A DNA stretch of 64,000 nt from Citrobacter sp. RHB25-C09 (GTDB lineage: Bacteria; Pseudomonadota; Gammaproteobacteria; Enterobacterales; Enterobacteriaceae), in NCBI RefSeq assembly GCF_013836145.1, contig NZ_CP057483.1:1054001-1118000 (forward strand), written 5' to 3'. Below, piece after piece: positions 1-8,519 of the stretch (positions are counted from its first letter, which is position 1; every line of letters begins with the position of its first letter). The notes below the pieces were generated by a model. The model made no database searches, had not been told where the DNA came from, and worked only from the letters and a program-made list of their open reading frames with translations. Both the position numbers and the translations under genes were made by a program.

Positions 1-11
1 GATTGTACAGT

Positions 12-3008
12 ATGAATGCGTCTTTCAAACCAACTAAAATAGCGCTGGTTATCAGTGCATTAATTTCATCCTCCGCATTTGCCGCTACGCCTTCGAGCAT
101 CATCGTTGATAGTTCGACTGCCGCAGCGGATCGCACCGTGACCTTACCGACCGGTAGTAACGTTTCCTCGGTAAACGTCAGCGTTGACGATGCCATGGTA
201 AAGATGGGAGATAACACCACCATCACCAGCGCTGGGGCTTATCCCGACGATACTCTTTACTATAACCCTGGCTATTTTGTTAAGGCCACGGCAGGTACAG
301 TAGATCTTGGCAAAAATTTCACTCTCAATTATATGTACGATTATTCAACGAACGGTAATTACAGAGGAGAAGCGCTGAGAATTTTGGGAACTGGGGTGCT
401 GAAGGCTGAAAACCTGACCATCAACGAAGATCAAACCAAGGTTGGTGATTCGGAAATGGTGACTGCTATTTCTCTTCTTGGTACAGCTCGTGCTGATTTA
501 AAAGGTACGACCAATATTACTATCGGGAATATCGAAACGAATCAGGATTCCGTTATTAATGCTGAAAATGTCAATATTTCCTATATTGATACGGATCCGC
601 TTTCCCGCCGTGGGCATCACGCTTCGCTGGATCTACGCGGTAAAGAGTCAAACTTTACCGGCAACGTCAATATTAAGGCGGTTAACGCGTCTAATGGTCG
701 TCTGGAAGGGATTGATATCACCGGTAATAAAGCAACGTTTTCCGGCAAGACAACGCTGGATATGGACAATGCCCTGGGGAGCATCTCGGGTATCGAACTT
801 ATTGATACCACTTATACCTGGGTAGGTCATGGTGGGGAAGATATCCCTAATTATCTGACTAACAACGTTAAGTTTAATGAACTCAGCATTAAAGCCGCTA
901 ACCACGCGCCAGCAGCGGTTAGTCAATATGTAAGGGGGTTAACGAGCTACAGTCAGATGGGGACTACCGACCTTTCTATTAATAAACTCTCGGTAGATGT
1001 TTCAAGTGATTACAGCGCGACGGGCGTCTCTCTGGGGGACACCGATGATATGGGCTCCGCGAAATACCGTATTAGCGATGCCAATATTAAAGTTTCAGGC
1101 GGCGAAGAGGCGACGTTAACCGGTTATCTCAGCAGCAGTTCCGATGAGGCAACGACGAGCACCATCATTGGCAACATCAACATTCAGTCACTGGGTGGTA
1201 AAAAAGTCACGTTAATGTACCAGAATGGCGGGGATGACGTCTTTACCGGGAATGTGACCTTAGGTAGCCAGGCCTCTTATGAATCGGTATCGGATATTCT
1301 GTACTCTATTTATGGCTATGCCGGAAATTCGGATGGTTCAACCAATATTGTGAATAACAATAAGCTGGTAGCCTGGGGTAGAATGCATGCTGACGAAGGC
1401 CATACCATCAATATTATCTCCGGCGATAACTCCTATATTCACGGTGATACAGTGATTGTTGATAACGGTGCTATCAACATGATGCTGAAGGGAGGCAAAA
1501 GCCGTTGGGATATGACCGGTGACTCCACCGTTTCTAACCTGATGCTCGAAAACTCTACGCTGACCTTTATGCCGCCAACAGCACAGGCCCGCGGCCTGAC
1601 GCGCGCGGCTTCCACCTTCAAAACCCTGACGGTGAACGGCGATTACGTTGGCAACAACGGTAACATCGTGATGAACACCCAACTGGGTGACGACGCCTCT
1701 CCGACCGACAAGCTGGTCGTAAAAGGTAACACCTCCGGCACGACTAATGTAAAAGTGCTGAACGCAGGGGGGACAGGAGGCCTGACCACGGACGGTATTG
1801 AGCTTATCACCGTCGCGGGAACCTCTGACGGTGAGTTCAAGCAAAACGGCCGTATCGTGGCGGGGGCCTATGACTACACCCTGGCGCGTGGTGAAGGCAC
1901 TAACGACAAGAACTGGTATCTGAGCAGCGCGCTCTCTCCGGAACCGTCGGAAGAGCCAGCTAAGCAGGCTGATCCAACTGACCCAGTTGACCCAGTAAAC
2001 CCACTGAAACCACAGGCGCCGCGTGAATCCGCGATCCGTCCGGAAGCCGGTCTGTACGGGATGAACCTGCAGGCAGCGAACACTCTGTTCAACACCCGTC
2101 TGCAGGATCGTCTGGGCGAAACCCACTATGTTGACGCCCTGACCGGTGAAAAAGCGGTGACCAGCCTGTGGCTGCGTAACGTTGGCGGTCACACCCGTCA
2201 GAAAGACAGCAGCGGCCAGCTGGACATGCAGGCGAACCGCTATGTGATGCAGCTCGGTGGCGATATTGCGCAGTGGTCTACTGACAACACGGACCGTTTC
2301 CACCTGGGTCTGATGGCGGGCTATGCCAACCAGAAAGCCCGTGCGGAAAACCAGCGTAACGGTAAACGTGCTGATAGCAGCATCAGCGGTTACAGCGTCG
2401 GTCTGTACGGTACCTGGCTGCAGGATAACGAAACCCATGAAGGGGCTTACGTGGATACCTGGGCGCAGTACAGCTGGTTCGATAACTCGGTGAATGGCCG
2501 TGGCGTTGATGAAGCCACCAAAGAGTACGACGCTAAAGGTTTCACCGCGTCTGTGGAATCCGGCTACACCTGGAAACTGGCGGACATCAGCGAGCGTAAT
2601 GCGCTGTATATCCAGCCTAAAGCACAGGTCACCTGGATGGGCGTGAAGGCAGACGAGCACAAAGAAGCCAACGGTACCCGTGTTGAAGGGAAAGGCGACG
2701 GCAACATCCAGACCCGTCTGGGCGTGCGTCTGTACGGCCAGGGCCACAATAAACTGGACGACGGTAAAGACCGCACCTTCCAGCCGTTTGTGGAAGCGAA
2801 CTGGATCCACAACACCAAAGACTTCGGCGTGGCGCTGAACGGTGAAAATGTGGACCTGACTGGCACCCGCAACATCGGTGAACTGAAGGCCGGCGTTGAA
2901 GGTCAGCTGACGAAGAACGTCGCCCTGTGGGGTAACGTGGCGCAGCAGATTGGCGACAAAGGTTACAGCGATACCTCTGCAATGCTGGGTGTGAAAGTCG
3001 CGTTCTGA
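12..3008 (+). CDS. AIDA-I-type autotransporter with C-terminal beta-barrel (paralog A)
   Basis: A type Va autotransporter that should export its own N-terminal passenger through an outer-membrane barrel. The 998-residue product has a Sec signal (basic start, hydrophobic core, AFA cleavage near residue 24). A passenger of about 600 residues follows, rich in N, T, G and S as in beta-helical adhesins. Then come an acidic proline-rich linker (DPTDPVDPVNP) and a terminal barrel of about 270 residues ending in the usual aromatic (VKVAF). I chose the ATG at 12 because it matches the start of paralog B; the frame also runs to a TTG at 3. The ribosome-binding site and promoter lie outside the window. 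The 3' half is nearly identical to the gene at 5462-8410. Adhesin or biofilm role is inferred from the family; the ligand is unknown. Confidence 0.88.
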   Translation: MNASFKPTKIALVISALISSSAFAATPSSIIVDSSTAAADRTVTLPTGSNVSSVNVSVDDAMVKMGDNTTITSAGAYPDDTLYYNPGYFVKATAGTVDLGKNFTLNYMYDYSTNGNYRGEALRILGTGVLKAENLTINEDQTKVGDSEMVTAISLLGTARADLKGTTNITIGNIETNQDSVINAENVNISYIDTDPLSRRGHHASLDLRGKESNFTGNVNIKAVNASNGRLEGIDITGNKATFSGKTTLDMDNALGSISGIELIDTTYTWVGHGGEDIPNYLTNNVKFNELSIKAANHAPAAVSQYVRGLTSYSQMGTTDLSINKLSVDVSSDYSATGVSLGDTDDMGSAKYRISDANIKVSGGEEATLTGYLSSSSDEATTSTIIGNINIQSLGGKKVTLMYQNGGDDVFTGNVTLGSQASYESVSDILYSIYGYAGNSDGSTNIVNNNKLVAWGRMHADEGHTINIISGDNSYIHGDTVIVDNGAINMMLKGGKSRWDMTGDSTVSNLMLENSTLTFMPPTAQARGLTRAASTFKTLTVNGDYVGNNGNIVMNTQLGDDASPTDKLVVKGNTSGTTNVKVLNAGGTGGLTTDGIELITVAGTSDGEFKQNGRIVAGAYDYTLARGEGTNDKNWYLSSALSPEPSEEPAKQADPTDPVDPVNPLKPQAPRESAIRPEAGLYGMNLQAANTLFNTRLQDRLGETHYVDALTGEKAVTSLWLRNVGGHTRQKDSSGQLDMQANRYVMQLGGDIAQWSTDNTDRFHLGLMAGYANQKARAENQRNGKRADSSISGYSVGLYGTWLQDNETHEGAYVDTWAQYSWFDNSVNGRGVDEATKEYDAKGFTASVESGYTWKLADISERNALYIQPKAQVTWMGVKADEHKEANGTRVEGKGDGNIQTRLGVRLYGQGHNKLDDGKDRTFQPFVEANWIHNTKDFGVALNGENVDLTGTRNIGELKAGVEGQLTKNVALWGNVAQQIGDKGYSDTSAMLGVKVAF

Positions 3009-3015
3009 TGCAAAA

Positions 3016-3106
3016 TGCCCGGTGGCGCTTGCGCTTACCGGGCCTACAACATCACAAAGGGCACGAACTCGTAGGCCGGATAAGACGCAACGCGTCGCCA
3101 TCCGGC
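3016..3106. repeat. REP/BIME pair, likely also the terminator of autotransporter A
   Basis: Two opposed REP-like units: a hairpin with TGCCCGGTGGCGC and GCTTACCGGGC arms at 3016-3047, and GTAGGCCGGATAAG with GCCATCCGGC at 3071-3106. Eight T residues follow (3107-3114), so the second hairpin can act as an intrinsic terminator. The same arrangement follows paralog B at 8418-8500. Confidence 0.8.
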
Positions 3107-3244
3107 TTTTTTTTGGCTAATGAAATTCTTCCGGTCACACCCTATAACTTTACTTAATGCTTTGTTTATTAACGGGTTGAATTAAACCAAACTCCTGAAG
3201 AAGAATGTCAACGACTATCTCCTCGACTCAAACGGAAAATCTAC

Positions 3245-3314
3245 AAAACTAGACAACTGTCGAGTTTTCATCTTAAAGTCCCCCTCCTGGCACTAGACAA
3301 AACTGTCTTGTAGT
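3245..3314. promoter_or_regulatory. Twin operator-like inverted repeats upstream of the POT transporter
   Basis: The first element (3245-3268) is a near-perfect palindrome: outer arms AAAACT and AGTTTT, inner arms GACA and TGTC. The second repeats ACTAGACAA at 3292-3300 and continues AACTGTC. The left half-sites are 44 bp apart, about four helical turns, which would put two bound regulators on the same DNA face. The regulator is unknown. Confidence 0.4.
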
Positions 3315-3427
3315 TATCAAATGGTTAAATAATATTTTGTCGAATGTAAACGATCGGCCAAAACGATAAATGGCTGACGGTAATTCGGCGACTGCAAGCA
3401 ATACGACATTCCATTTCGGGAGAAATT

Positions 3428-4981
3428 ATGCATTCCTCTGTTAATAAAAATGAAAGCCGAACGTTCTTCGGCCATCCCTATCCGCTTGGCTCGTTATTCT
3501 TCACAGAAATGTGGGAGCGTTTTTCGTTTTATGGCATTCGGCCGTTACTTATTCTGTTCATGGCGGCGACCGTTTACGACGGCGGGATGGGACTGGCGCG
3601 TGAAAATGCGTCCGCTATCGTAGGGATCTTTGCCGGGAGTATGTACCTGGCCGCGCTGCCGGGCGGTTGGCTGGCTGATAACTGGCTCGGACAGCAGCGT
3701 GCGGTGTGGTATGGCTCCATCCTGATTGCGCTCGGCCATTTGTCTATCGCCCTCTCTGCCTGGATGGGCGACAACCTGTTCTTCATCGGCCTGATGTTTA
3801 TCGTTCTGGGCTCTGGCCTGTTTAAGACCTGCATCTCGGTCATGGTAGGAACGCTGTACAAAAAGGGTGATGCTCGCCGCGACGGCGGTTTCTCGCTGTT
3901 CTATATGGGGATCAACATCGGGTCATTCATCGCGCCGCTGATCTCTGGTTGGCTAATTAAATCCAACGGTTGGCACTGGGGCTTTGGCATCGGTGGCATC
4001 GGGATGCTGGTGGCGCTGGTGATCTTCCGCCTGTTTGCTGTTCCCGCCATGAAGCGTTACGACCGCGAAGTTGGCCTGGACTCCACCTGGAACAGTCCGG
4101 TAGCGAAGAAAAACGGCGTGGGCGGTTGGCTGCTGGCGCTGGCGGTGGGCGTCGCGATTATCGTAACGCTGATCGCGCAGGGCGTCATTGTCATCAATCC
4201 GGTGGCCGTCGCGAGTATGCTGGTCTACGTCATTGCGGCTTCCGTGGCGCTCTATTTCATCTACCTGTTCGTCTTTGCCGGTCTGACCCGCAAAGAGCGG
4301 GCCCGACTGTTAGTCTGCTTTATTCTGCTGGTTTCCGCTGCGTTCTTCTGGTCGGCGTTTGAACAGAAACCGACTTCGTTCAACCTGTTCGCAAATGACT
4401 ACACCAACCGTATGGTCGGTGATTTCGAGATTCCGGCGGTATGGTTCCAGTCGATCAACGCGCTGTTCATCATCCTACTGGCACCGGTATTTAGCTGGGC
4501 CTGGCCTGCACTGGCACGTAGAAACGTGCGTCCGAGCAGTATCAGCAAGTTTGTTATTGGCATTCTGTGCGCCGCAGCGGGCTTTGGTCTGATGATGATG
4601 GCGGCGCAAAATGTGCTGAGTAACGACGGAGCGGGCGTCTCGCCGTTCTGGCTGGTGGGTAGCATCCTGATGCTGACGCTGGGTGAACTTTGCCTGAGCC
4701 CGATTGGTCTGGCGACCATGACGCTGCTGGCGCCGGAAAGAATGCGTGGTCAGATGATGGGCCTGTGGTTTTGCGCCAGTGCGCTGGGTAACCTGGCGGC
4801 GGGGCTGATTGGTGGCCACGTCAAAGCAGATCAACTGGATATGCTACCCGATCTTTTTGCCCGTTGCTCAATCGCGCTGTTGATTTGTGCAGCGGTGCTC
4901 ATCGTGCTGATTGTCCCGGTTCGGCGGATGCTGGAAAATGCCCAGGTGAAAACCGAACAGAAACCGGCGACAACTGCCTAA
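3428..4981 (+). CDS. POT/PTR-family proton-coupled oligopeptide transporter
   Basis: A 517-residue inner-membrane protein predicted to import di- or tripeptides with protons (MFS superfamily, POT family). The first helix carries the family signature ExxERFxFYG (EMWERFSFYG, residues about 27-36). About 12-14 hydrophobic segments follow. The start is an ATG after GGGAG. It is not an obvious ortholog of E. coli DtpA-D; the N-terminus and the loop after helix 6 differ, so substrate is left open. It stands alone, between two autotransporter paralogs, with its own upstream operator-like repeats and a strong terminator downstream, so it is probably monocistronic. Confidence 0.9.
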   Translation: MHSSVNKNESRTFFGHPYPLGSLFFTEMWERFSFYGIRPLLILFMAATVYDGGMGLARENASAIVGIFAGSMYLAALPGGWLADNWLGQQRAVWYGSILIALGHLSIALSAWMGDNLFFIGLMFIVLGSGLFKTCISVMVGTLYKKGDARRDGGFSLFYMGINIGSFIAPLISGWLIKSNGWHWGFGIGGIGMLVALVIFRLFAVPAMKRYDREVGLDSTWNSPVAKKNGVGGWLLALAVGVAIIVTLIAQGVIVINPVAVASMLVYVIAASVALYFIYLFVFAGLTRKERARLLVCFILLVSAAFFWSAFEQKPTSFNLFANDYTNRMVGDFEIPAVWFQSINALFIILLAPVFSWAWPALARRNVRPSSISKFVIGILCAAAGFGLMMMAAQNVLSNDGAGVSPFWLVGSILMLTLGELCLSPIGLATMTLLAPERMRGQMMGLWFCASALGNLAAGLIGGHVKADQLDMLPDLFARCSIALLICAAVLIVLIVPVRRMLENAQVKTEQKPATTA

Positions 4982-5461
4982 TTGATCTGTGTTTTTTAGT
5001 CATATAAACCAGCGCACCATGCGCTGGTTATTTTTATTATTTCCTGCTGACTTTTACGTGGTTAATTGGCGCAACTTATTTATTAATAATAGTTCCTAAA
5101 ATGAATGATCAAATGGTTCGCGGAGAAAAATCTCAAATTATCCAAAGCAATATTTTATTATCTTTCACGTTCATTTAAGAAAAGCATAGATCTTAATTGA
5201 GTGAGCTCATGTTCCTTATCAAATCTTATTTAAAGTGTTTTATTCTGCGATTTTACTTATGTTGTGGCATTTTAACCTGCTCCGAGGTTAAGATTATTTC
5301 ATTTGAGATCACGCTATCTAGCCCTGAAAATGGCCTCCTCGAAACGACAGTCTCTTCTCAAATCCAGTGAGCATCGCCACTGGGTTAATTATCATTTTTC
5401 ATTCTCTCGTGCGTGAAGAAAAAACAAAGGACTGAGGGTACATCTCAGGAGGAATAGCCAT
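4982..5461. other. Intergenic region upstream of autotransporter B
   Basis: This 480-bp gap begins with the terminator of the peptide transporter. The rest is AT-rich and probably holds the promoter of autotransporter B. A weak hairpin (CCAGTG at 5364 and CACTGG at 5378) and a strong AGGAGGAA ribosome-binding site at 5447-5454 are visible. I saw no gene or RNA in it. Confidence 0.55.
5007..5036 (+). terminator. Intrinsic terminator of the POT transporter gene
   Basis: A 10-bp perfect stem (AACCAGCGCA at 5007-5016 and TGCGCTGGTT at 5020-5029) with a three-base loop, followed by ATTTTTATTAT. It lies 26 bases after the stop codon. Confidence 0.85.
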
Positions 5462-8410
5462 ATGAATTTTATCGCCGCATTGAAGCCTAAAAAACTAGCG
5501 CTGGTATTAAGTGCTATCTTAACCGCCACCACATACTCAGCGAATGCTGAAAACCTGGCTATCGTGGTTAATGACAGTACTCCCGCCGAAAACCGCGAAT
5601 TTACTATCACCGGCGATACCACTCTTGATTATATTTCTGTACTGGATGATGCCACCATTCGTGTCAGCGATAACGTGACGCTCACTGGCATAGGGATCTA
5701 CGAGCAAGACGGTAACAGCAATACGGCCTTTACTCGCCTGGGGTTACTGGAAGCAGGCACGCTTGAACTGGGCAAAGGCGTCACCATTAATTACGCGCCC
5801 ACTTCGGTTAAATATACCTCCTTTACCGGATTACGGCTTCAGGGAACGTCAAAAACCACTGCCGAAGACCTCACGATGGTGATGGGTGAAATGGGGGAGG
5901 CCAGCCCGGATGCCATCACGCTTGATGGCGATGCCAGCCTGACGCTGAAAGGCACAACCACGATTCGCAATGGGGCACTCAGAACGTTGGGTGATGCCGT
6001 ACTGAACGTTGAGAATCTTAACCTTATCCGTTCGCCCAGCAGCAGTGAAACAGCACACAGCGGTGACCTGGGGTTGATCATCCACGGCCAGGAAGCAAAT
6101 TTTACCGGGAACGTTAATATCCAGATTGATAAAGCTGAGAACTCGGTAGTCGGTATCATGGCGTCGGATGCATTTAATTTCCTCGGGAAGACCAGGATTA
6201 ATATCACTAATACGCCTGATGCAAATGCTGCAATTCATGGCACCTATCTCCTGGATACGCATGCCACAATCCCTGACCCGGCTCCGGCAGGTCCTGGAAA
6301 GCGTTACTTCGAAGACCTGGAAATTAATATCGATAACCAATCTGCGGGAGGGATTACCAGCGGTTTGCTGTACACCGGTATTGCTGAAGGTAACTCAGAT
6401 ATGACCGTTGAGAAACTGACGGTCAATTTGATCGGTACGCGATCCGTCCGCGGTATTTATTTGTGGGACTATGTCAACGAAGGCTCTTCTAAGACGGTAA
6501 TTAATAACGCGAATATTCAGTTAAAAGGCGACGAGAATACTAAATTAACCGGGTTATTCAGCACTAACATTACCCGCGATCTCGCTACTCAGTGGGATGC
6601 GAATACGACCATTGGCAATATTACGATCCACACCGAAGGCGGAAAAAATGCCTACCTGCTGGAGAATGCGGATGCCCGCTTTACCGGCGATGTGATCTTA
6701 GGTAGCCAACTTTCATACGACTCCGTGACCGAAACGCTGTATTCCATTTATGGCGCCTGGGCAGGTACCACGGATATTACCAACAATAATAAGCTGGTTG
6801 CCTGGGGCAAAATGCTCGCTAAAGGCAGTCATGCGATCAACATCGTATCGGGTGATAACTCCTACATTTATGGCGATACCCAGACCGAAGCGAACGGGAC
6901 CATCAATCTTGCGCTGAACGGCAGCAACAGCCGCTGGGATATGGTTGCGGACTCAAACCTGACCAACCTGACGCTGGACAATTCTACCCTGAACTTTATG
7001 CCAGCCGCGCAGACCCGCGGCCTGACGCGTGCGGCTTCCACCTTCAAAACCCTGACGGTGAACGGCGATTACGCTGGTAACAACGGTAACATTGTGATGA
7101 ACACCCAACTGGGTGACGACGCCTCTCCGACCGACAAACTGGTCGTGCAGGGTAACACTTCCGGCACCACCAACGTGAAAGTCGTGAACGCAGGCGGTGC
7201 CGGCGGCCTGACCACGGACGGTATTGAACTGATCACCGTAGCCGGCAACTCTGACGGTGAGTTCAAACAAAACGGCCGTATTGTGGCCGGTGCCTATGAC
7301 TACACCCTGGCGCGTGGTGAAGGTACTAACGACAAGAACTGGTATCTGAGCAGCGCGCTCTCTCCGGAACCGCCAGGAGAGCCAGCTAATCAGGTTGATC
7401 CAACCGATCCCGTACAAGCGCCGCGTGAATCCGCCATTCGTCCGGAAGCCGGTCTGTACGGGATGAACCTGCAGGCAGCGAACACTCTGTTCAACACCCG
7501 TCTGCAGGATCGTCTGGGCGAAACCCACTATGTTGACGCCCTGACCGGTGAAAAAGCGGTGACCAGCCTGTGGCTGCGCAACGTTGGCGGTCATACCCGC
7601 CAGAAAGACAGCAGCGGCCAGCTGGAGATGCAGGCGAACCGCTATGTGATGCAGCTCGGTGGCGATATTGCGCAGTGGTCTTCTGACAACGCGGACCGTT
7701 TCCATCTGGGCCTGATGGCGGGCTATGCCAACCAGAAAGCCCGTGCGGAAAACCAGCGTAACGGCAAACGCGCTTCAAGTGATATCAGCGGTTACAGCGT
7801 CGGCCTGTACGGCACCTGGCTGCAGGATAACGAAACCCATGAAGGGGCTTACGTTGACACCTGGGCGCAGTACAGCTGGTTCGATAACTCCGTGAACGGC
7901 CGTGGCGTTGATGAAGCGACAAAAGAGTACGACTCCAGAGGTTTCACCGCGTCAGTGGAATCCGGCTACACCTGGAAACTGGCAGATATCAGCGAGCGTA
8001 ACGCGCTGTATATCCAGCCTAAAGCGCAGGTCACCTGGATGGGCGTGAAGGCGGACGAGCACAAAGAAGCCAACGGCACCCGCGTTGAAGGGAAAGGTGA
8101 TGGCAACATCCAGACCCGTCTGGGCGTGCGTCTGTACGGCCAGGGCCACAACCAACTGGACGACGGTAAAAACCGCACCTTCCAGCCGTTTGTGGAAGCG
8201 AACTGGATCCACAACACCAAAGACTTCGGCGTGGCGCTGAACGGTGAGAATGTGGACCTGACAGGAACCCGCAACATTGGAGAACTGAAAGCCGGCGTTG
8301 AAGGCCAACTGACGAAGAACGTCGCCCTGTGGGGTAACGTGGCGCAGCAGGTGGGTGATAAAGGTTACAGCGATACCTCTGCGATGTTAGGTGTGAAAGT
8401 CGCATTCTGA
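5462..8410 (+). CDS. AIDA-I-type autotransporter with C-terminal beta-barrel (paralog B)
   Basis: A 982-residue type Va autotransporter. It has a Sec signal ending in SANA near residue 29, a Thr/Asn/Gly-rich passenger, a short proline linker (EPPGEPANQVDPTDP) and a terminal barrel ending VKVAF. The start is well supported by AGGAGGAA seven bases before the ATG. From about 7015 to the stop the protein is almost the same as the one at 12-3008 (GLTRAASTFKTLTVNGDY onward). The N-terminal 500 residues are clearly related but much more diverged. Its linker is shorter than in paralog A. The pair most likely arose by duplication with later passenger divergence or barrel gene conversion. Function as an adhesin is inferred. 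Confidence 0.92.
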   Translation: MNFIAALKPKKLALVLSAILTATTYSANAENLAIVVNDSTPAENREFTITGDTTLDYISVLDDATIRVSDNVTLTGIGIYEQDGNSNTAFTRLGLLEAGTLELGKGVTINYAPTSVKYTSFTGLRLQGTSKTTAEDLTMVMGEMGEASPDAITLDGDASLTLKGTTTIRNGALRTLGDAVLNVENLNLIRSPSSSETAHSGDLGLIIHGQEANFTGNVNIQIDKAENSVVGIMASDAFNFLGKTRINITNTPDANAAIHGTYLLDTHATIPDPAPAGPGKRYFEDLEINIDNQSAGGITSGLLYTGIAEGNSDMTVEKLTVNLIGTRSVRGIYLWDYVNEGSSKTVINNANIQLKGDENTKLTGLFSTNITRDLATQWDANTTIGNITIHTEGGKNAYLLENADARFTGDVILGSQLSYDSVTETLYSIYGAWAGTTDITNNNKLVAWGKMLAKGSHAINIVSGDNSYIYGDTQTEANGTINLALNGSNSRWDMVADSNLTNLTLDNSTLNFMPAAQTRGLTRAASTFKTLTVNGDYAGNNGNIVMNTQLGDDASPTDKLVVQGNTSGTTNVKVVNAGGAGGLTTDGIELITVAGNSDGEFKQNGRIVAGAYDYTLARGEGTNDKNWYLSSALSPEPPGEPANQVDPTDPVQAPRESAIRPEAGLYGMNLQAANTLFNTRLQDRLGETHYVDALTGEKAVTSLWLRNVGGHTRQKDSSGQLEMQANRYVMQLGGDIAQWSSDNADRFHLGLMAGYANQKARAENQRNGKRASSDISGYSVGLYGTWLQDNETHEGAYVDTWAQYSWFDNSVNGRGVDEATKEYDSRGFTASVESGYTWKLADISERNALYIQPKAQVTWMGVKADEHKEANGTRVEGKGDGNIQTRLGVRLYGQGHNQLDDGKNRTFQPFVEANWIHNTKDFGVALNGENVDLTGTRNIGELKAGVEGQLTKNVALWGNVAQQVGDKGYSDTSAMLGVKVAF

Positions 8411-8417
8411 TGCGAAA

Positions 8418-8500
8418 TGCCGGGTGGCGGCTACGCCTTACCCGGCCTACAAGGGCACAAGCCCGTAGGCCGGATAAGACGCAACGCGTCGCCATCCGGC
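8418..8500. repeat. REP/BIME pair between autotransporter B and the APC permease
   Basis: Two opposed REP-like hairpins (TGCCGGGTGGCGG with CTTACCCGGC, then GTAGGCCGGATAAG with GCCATCCGGC). It is the counterpart of the element after paralog A, so the duplicated block includes this 3' element. It sits between convergent genes. Confidence 0.8.
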
Positions 8501-8519
8501 AATCCATCCCCTCCAGAAA

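Larger units (their letters stand above)
3009..3427. other. Intergenic region: REP terminator plus regulatory region of the peptide transporter
   Basis: This 419-bp gap holds a pair of REP units just after the autotransporter stop, followed by AT-rich DNA upstream of the POT transporter. Two copies of ACTAGACAA, each continuing into a TGTC half, lie 44 bp apart (3248 and 3292). A GGGAG ribosome-binding site precedes the ATG at 3428. No gene was seen. Confidence 0.6.

Noticed and set aside
1338..3101. A 587-codon open frame on the minus strand, antisense to autotransporter A
   Set aside because: It mirrors the codon-biased GC-rich barrel region, has no ribosome-binding site, and a matching frame appears antisense to paralog B. 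It is a by-product of the sense coding sequence.
5101..5178. A 25-codon frame upstream of autotransporter B
   Set aside because: No ribosome-binding site; the AT-rich promoter region gives short frames by chance.
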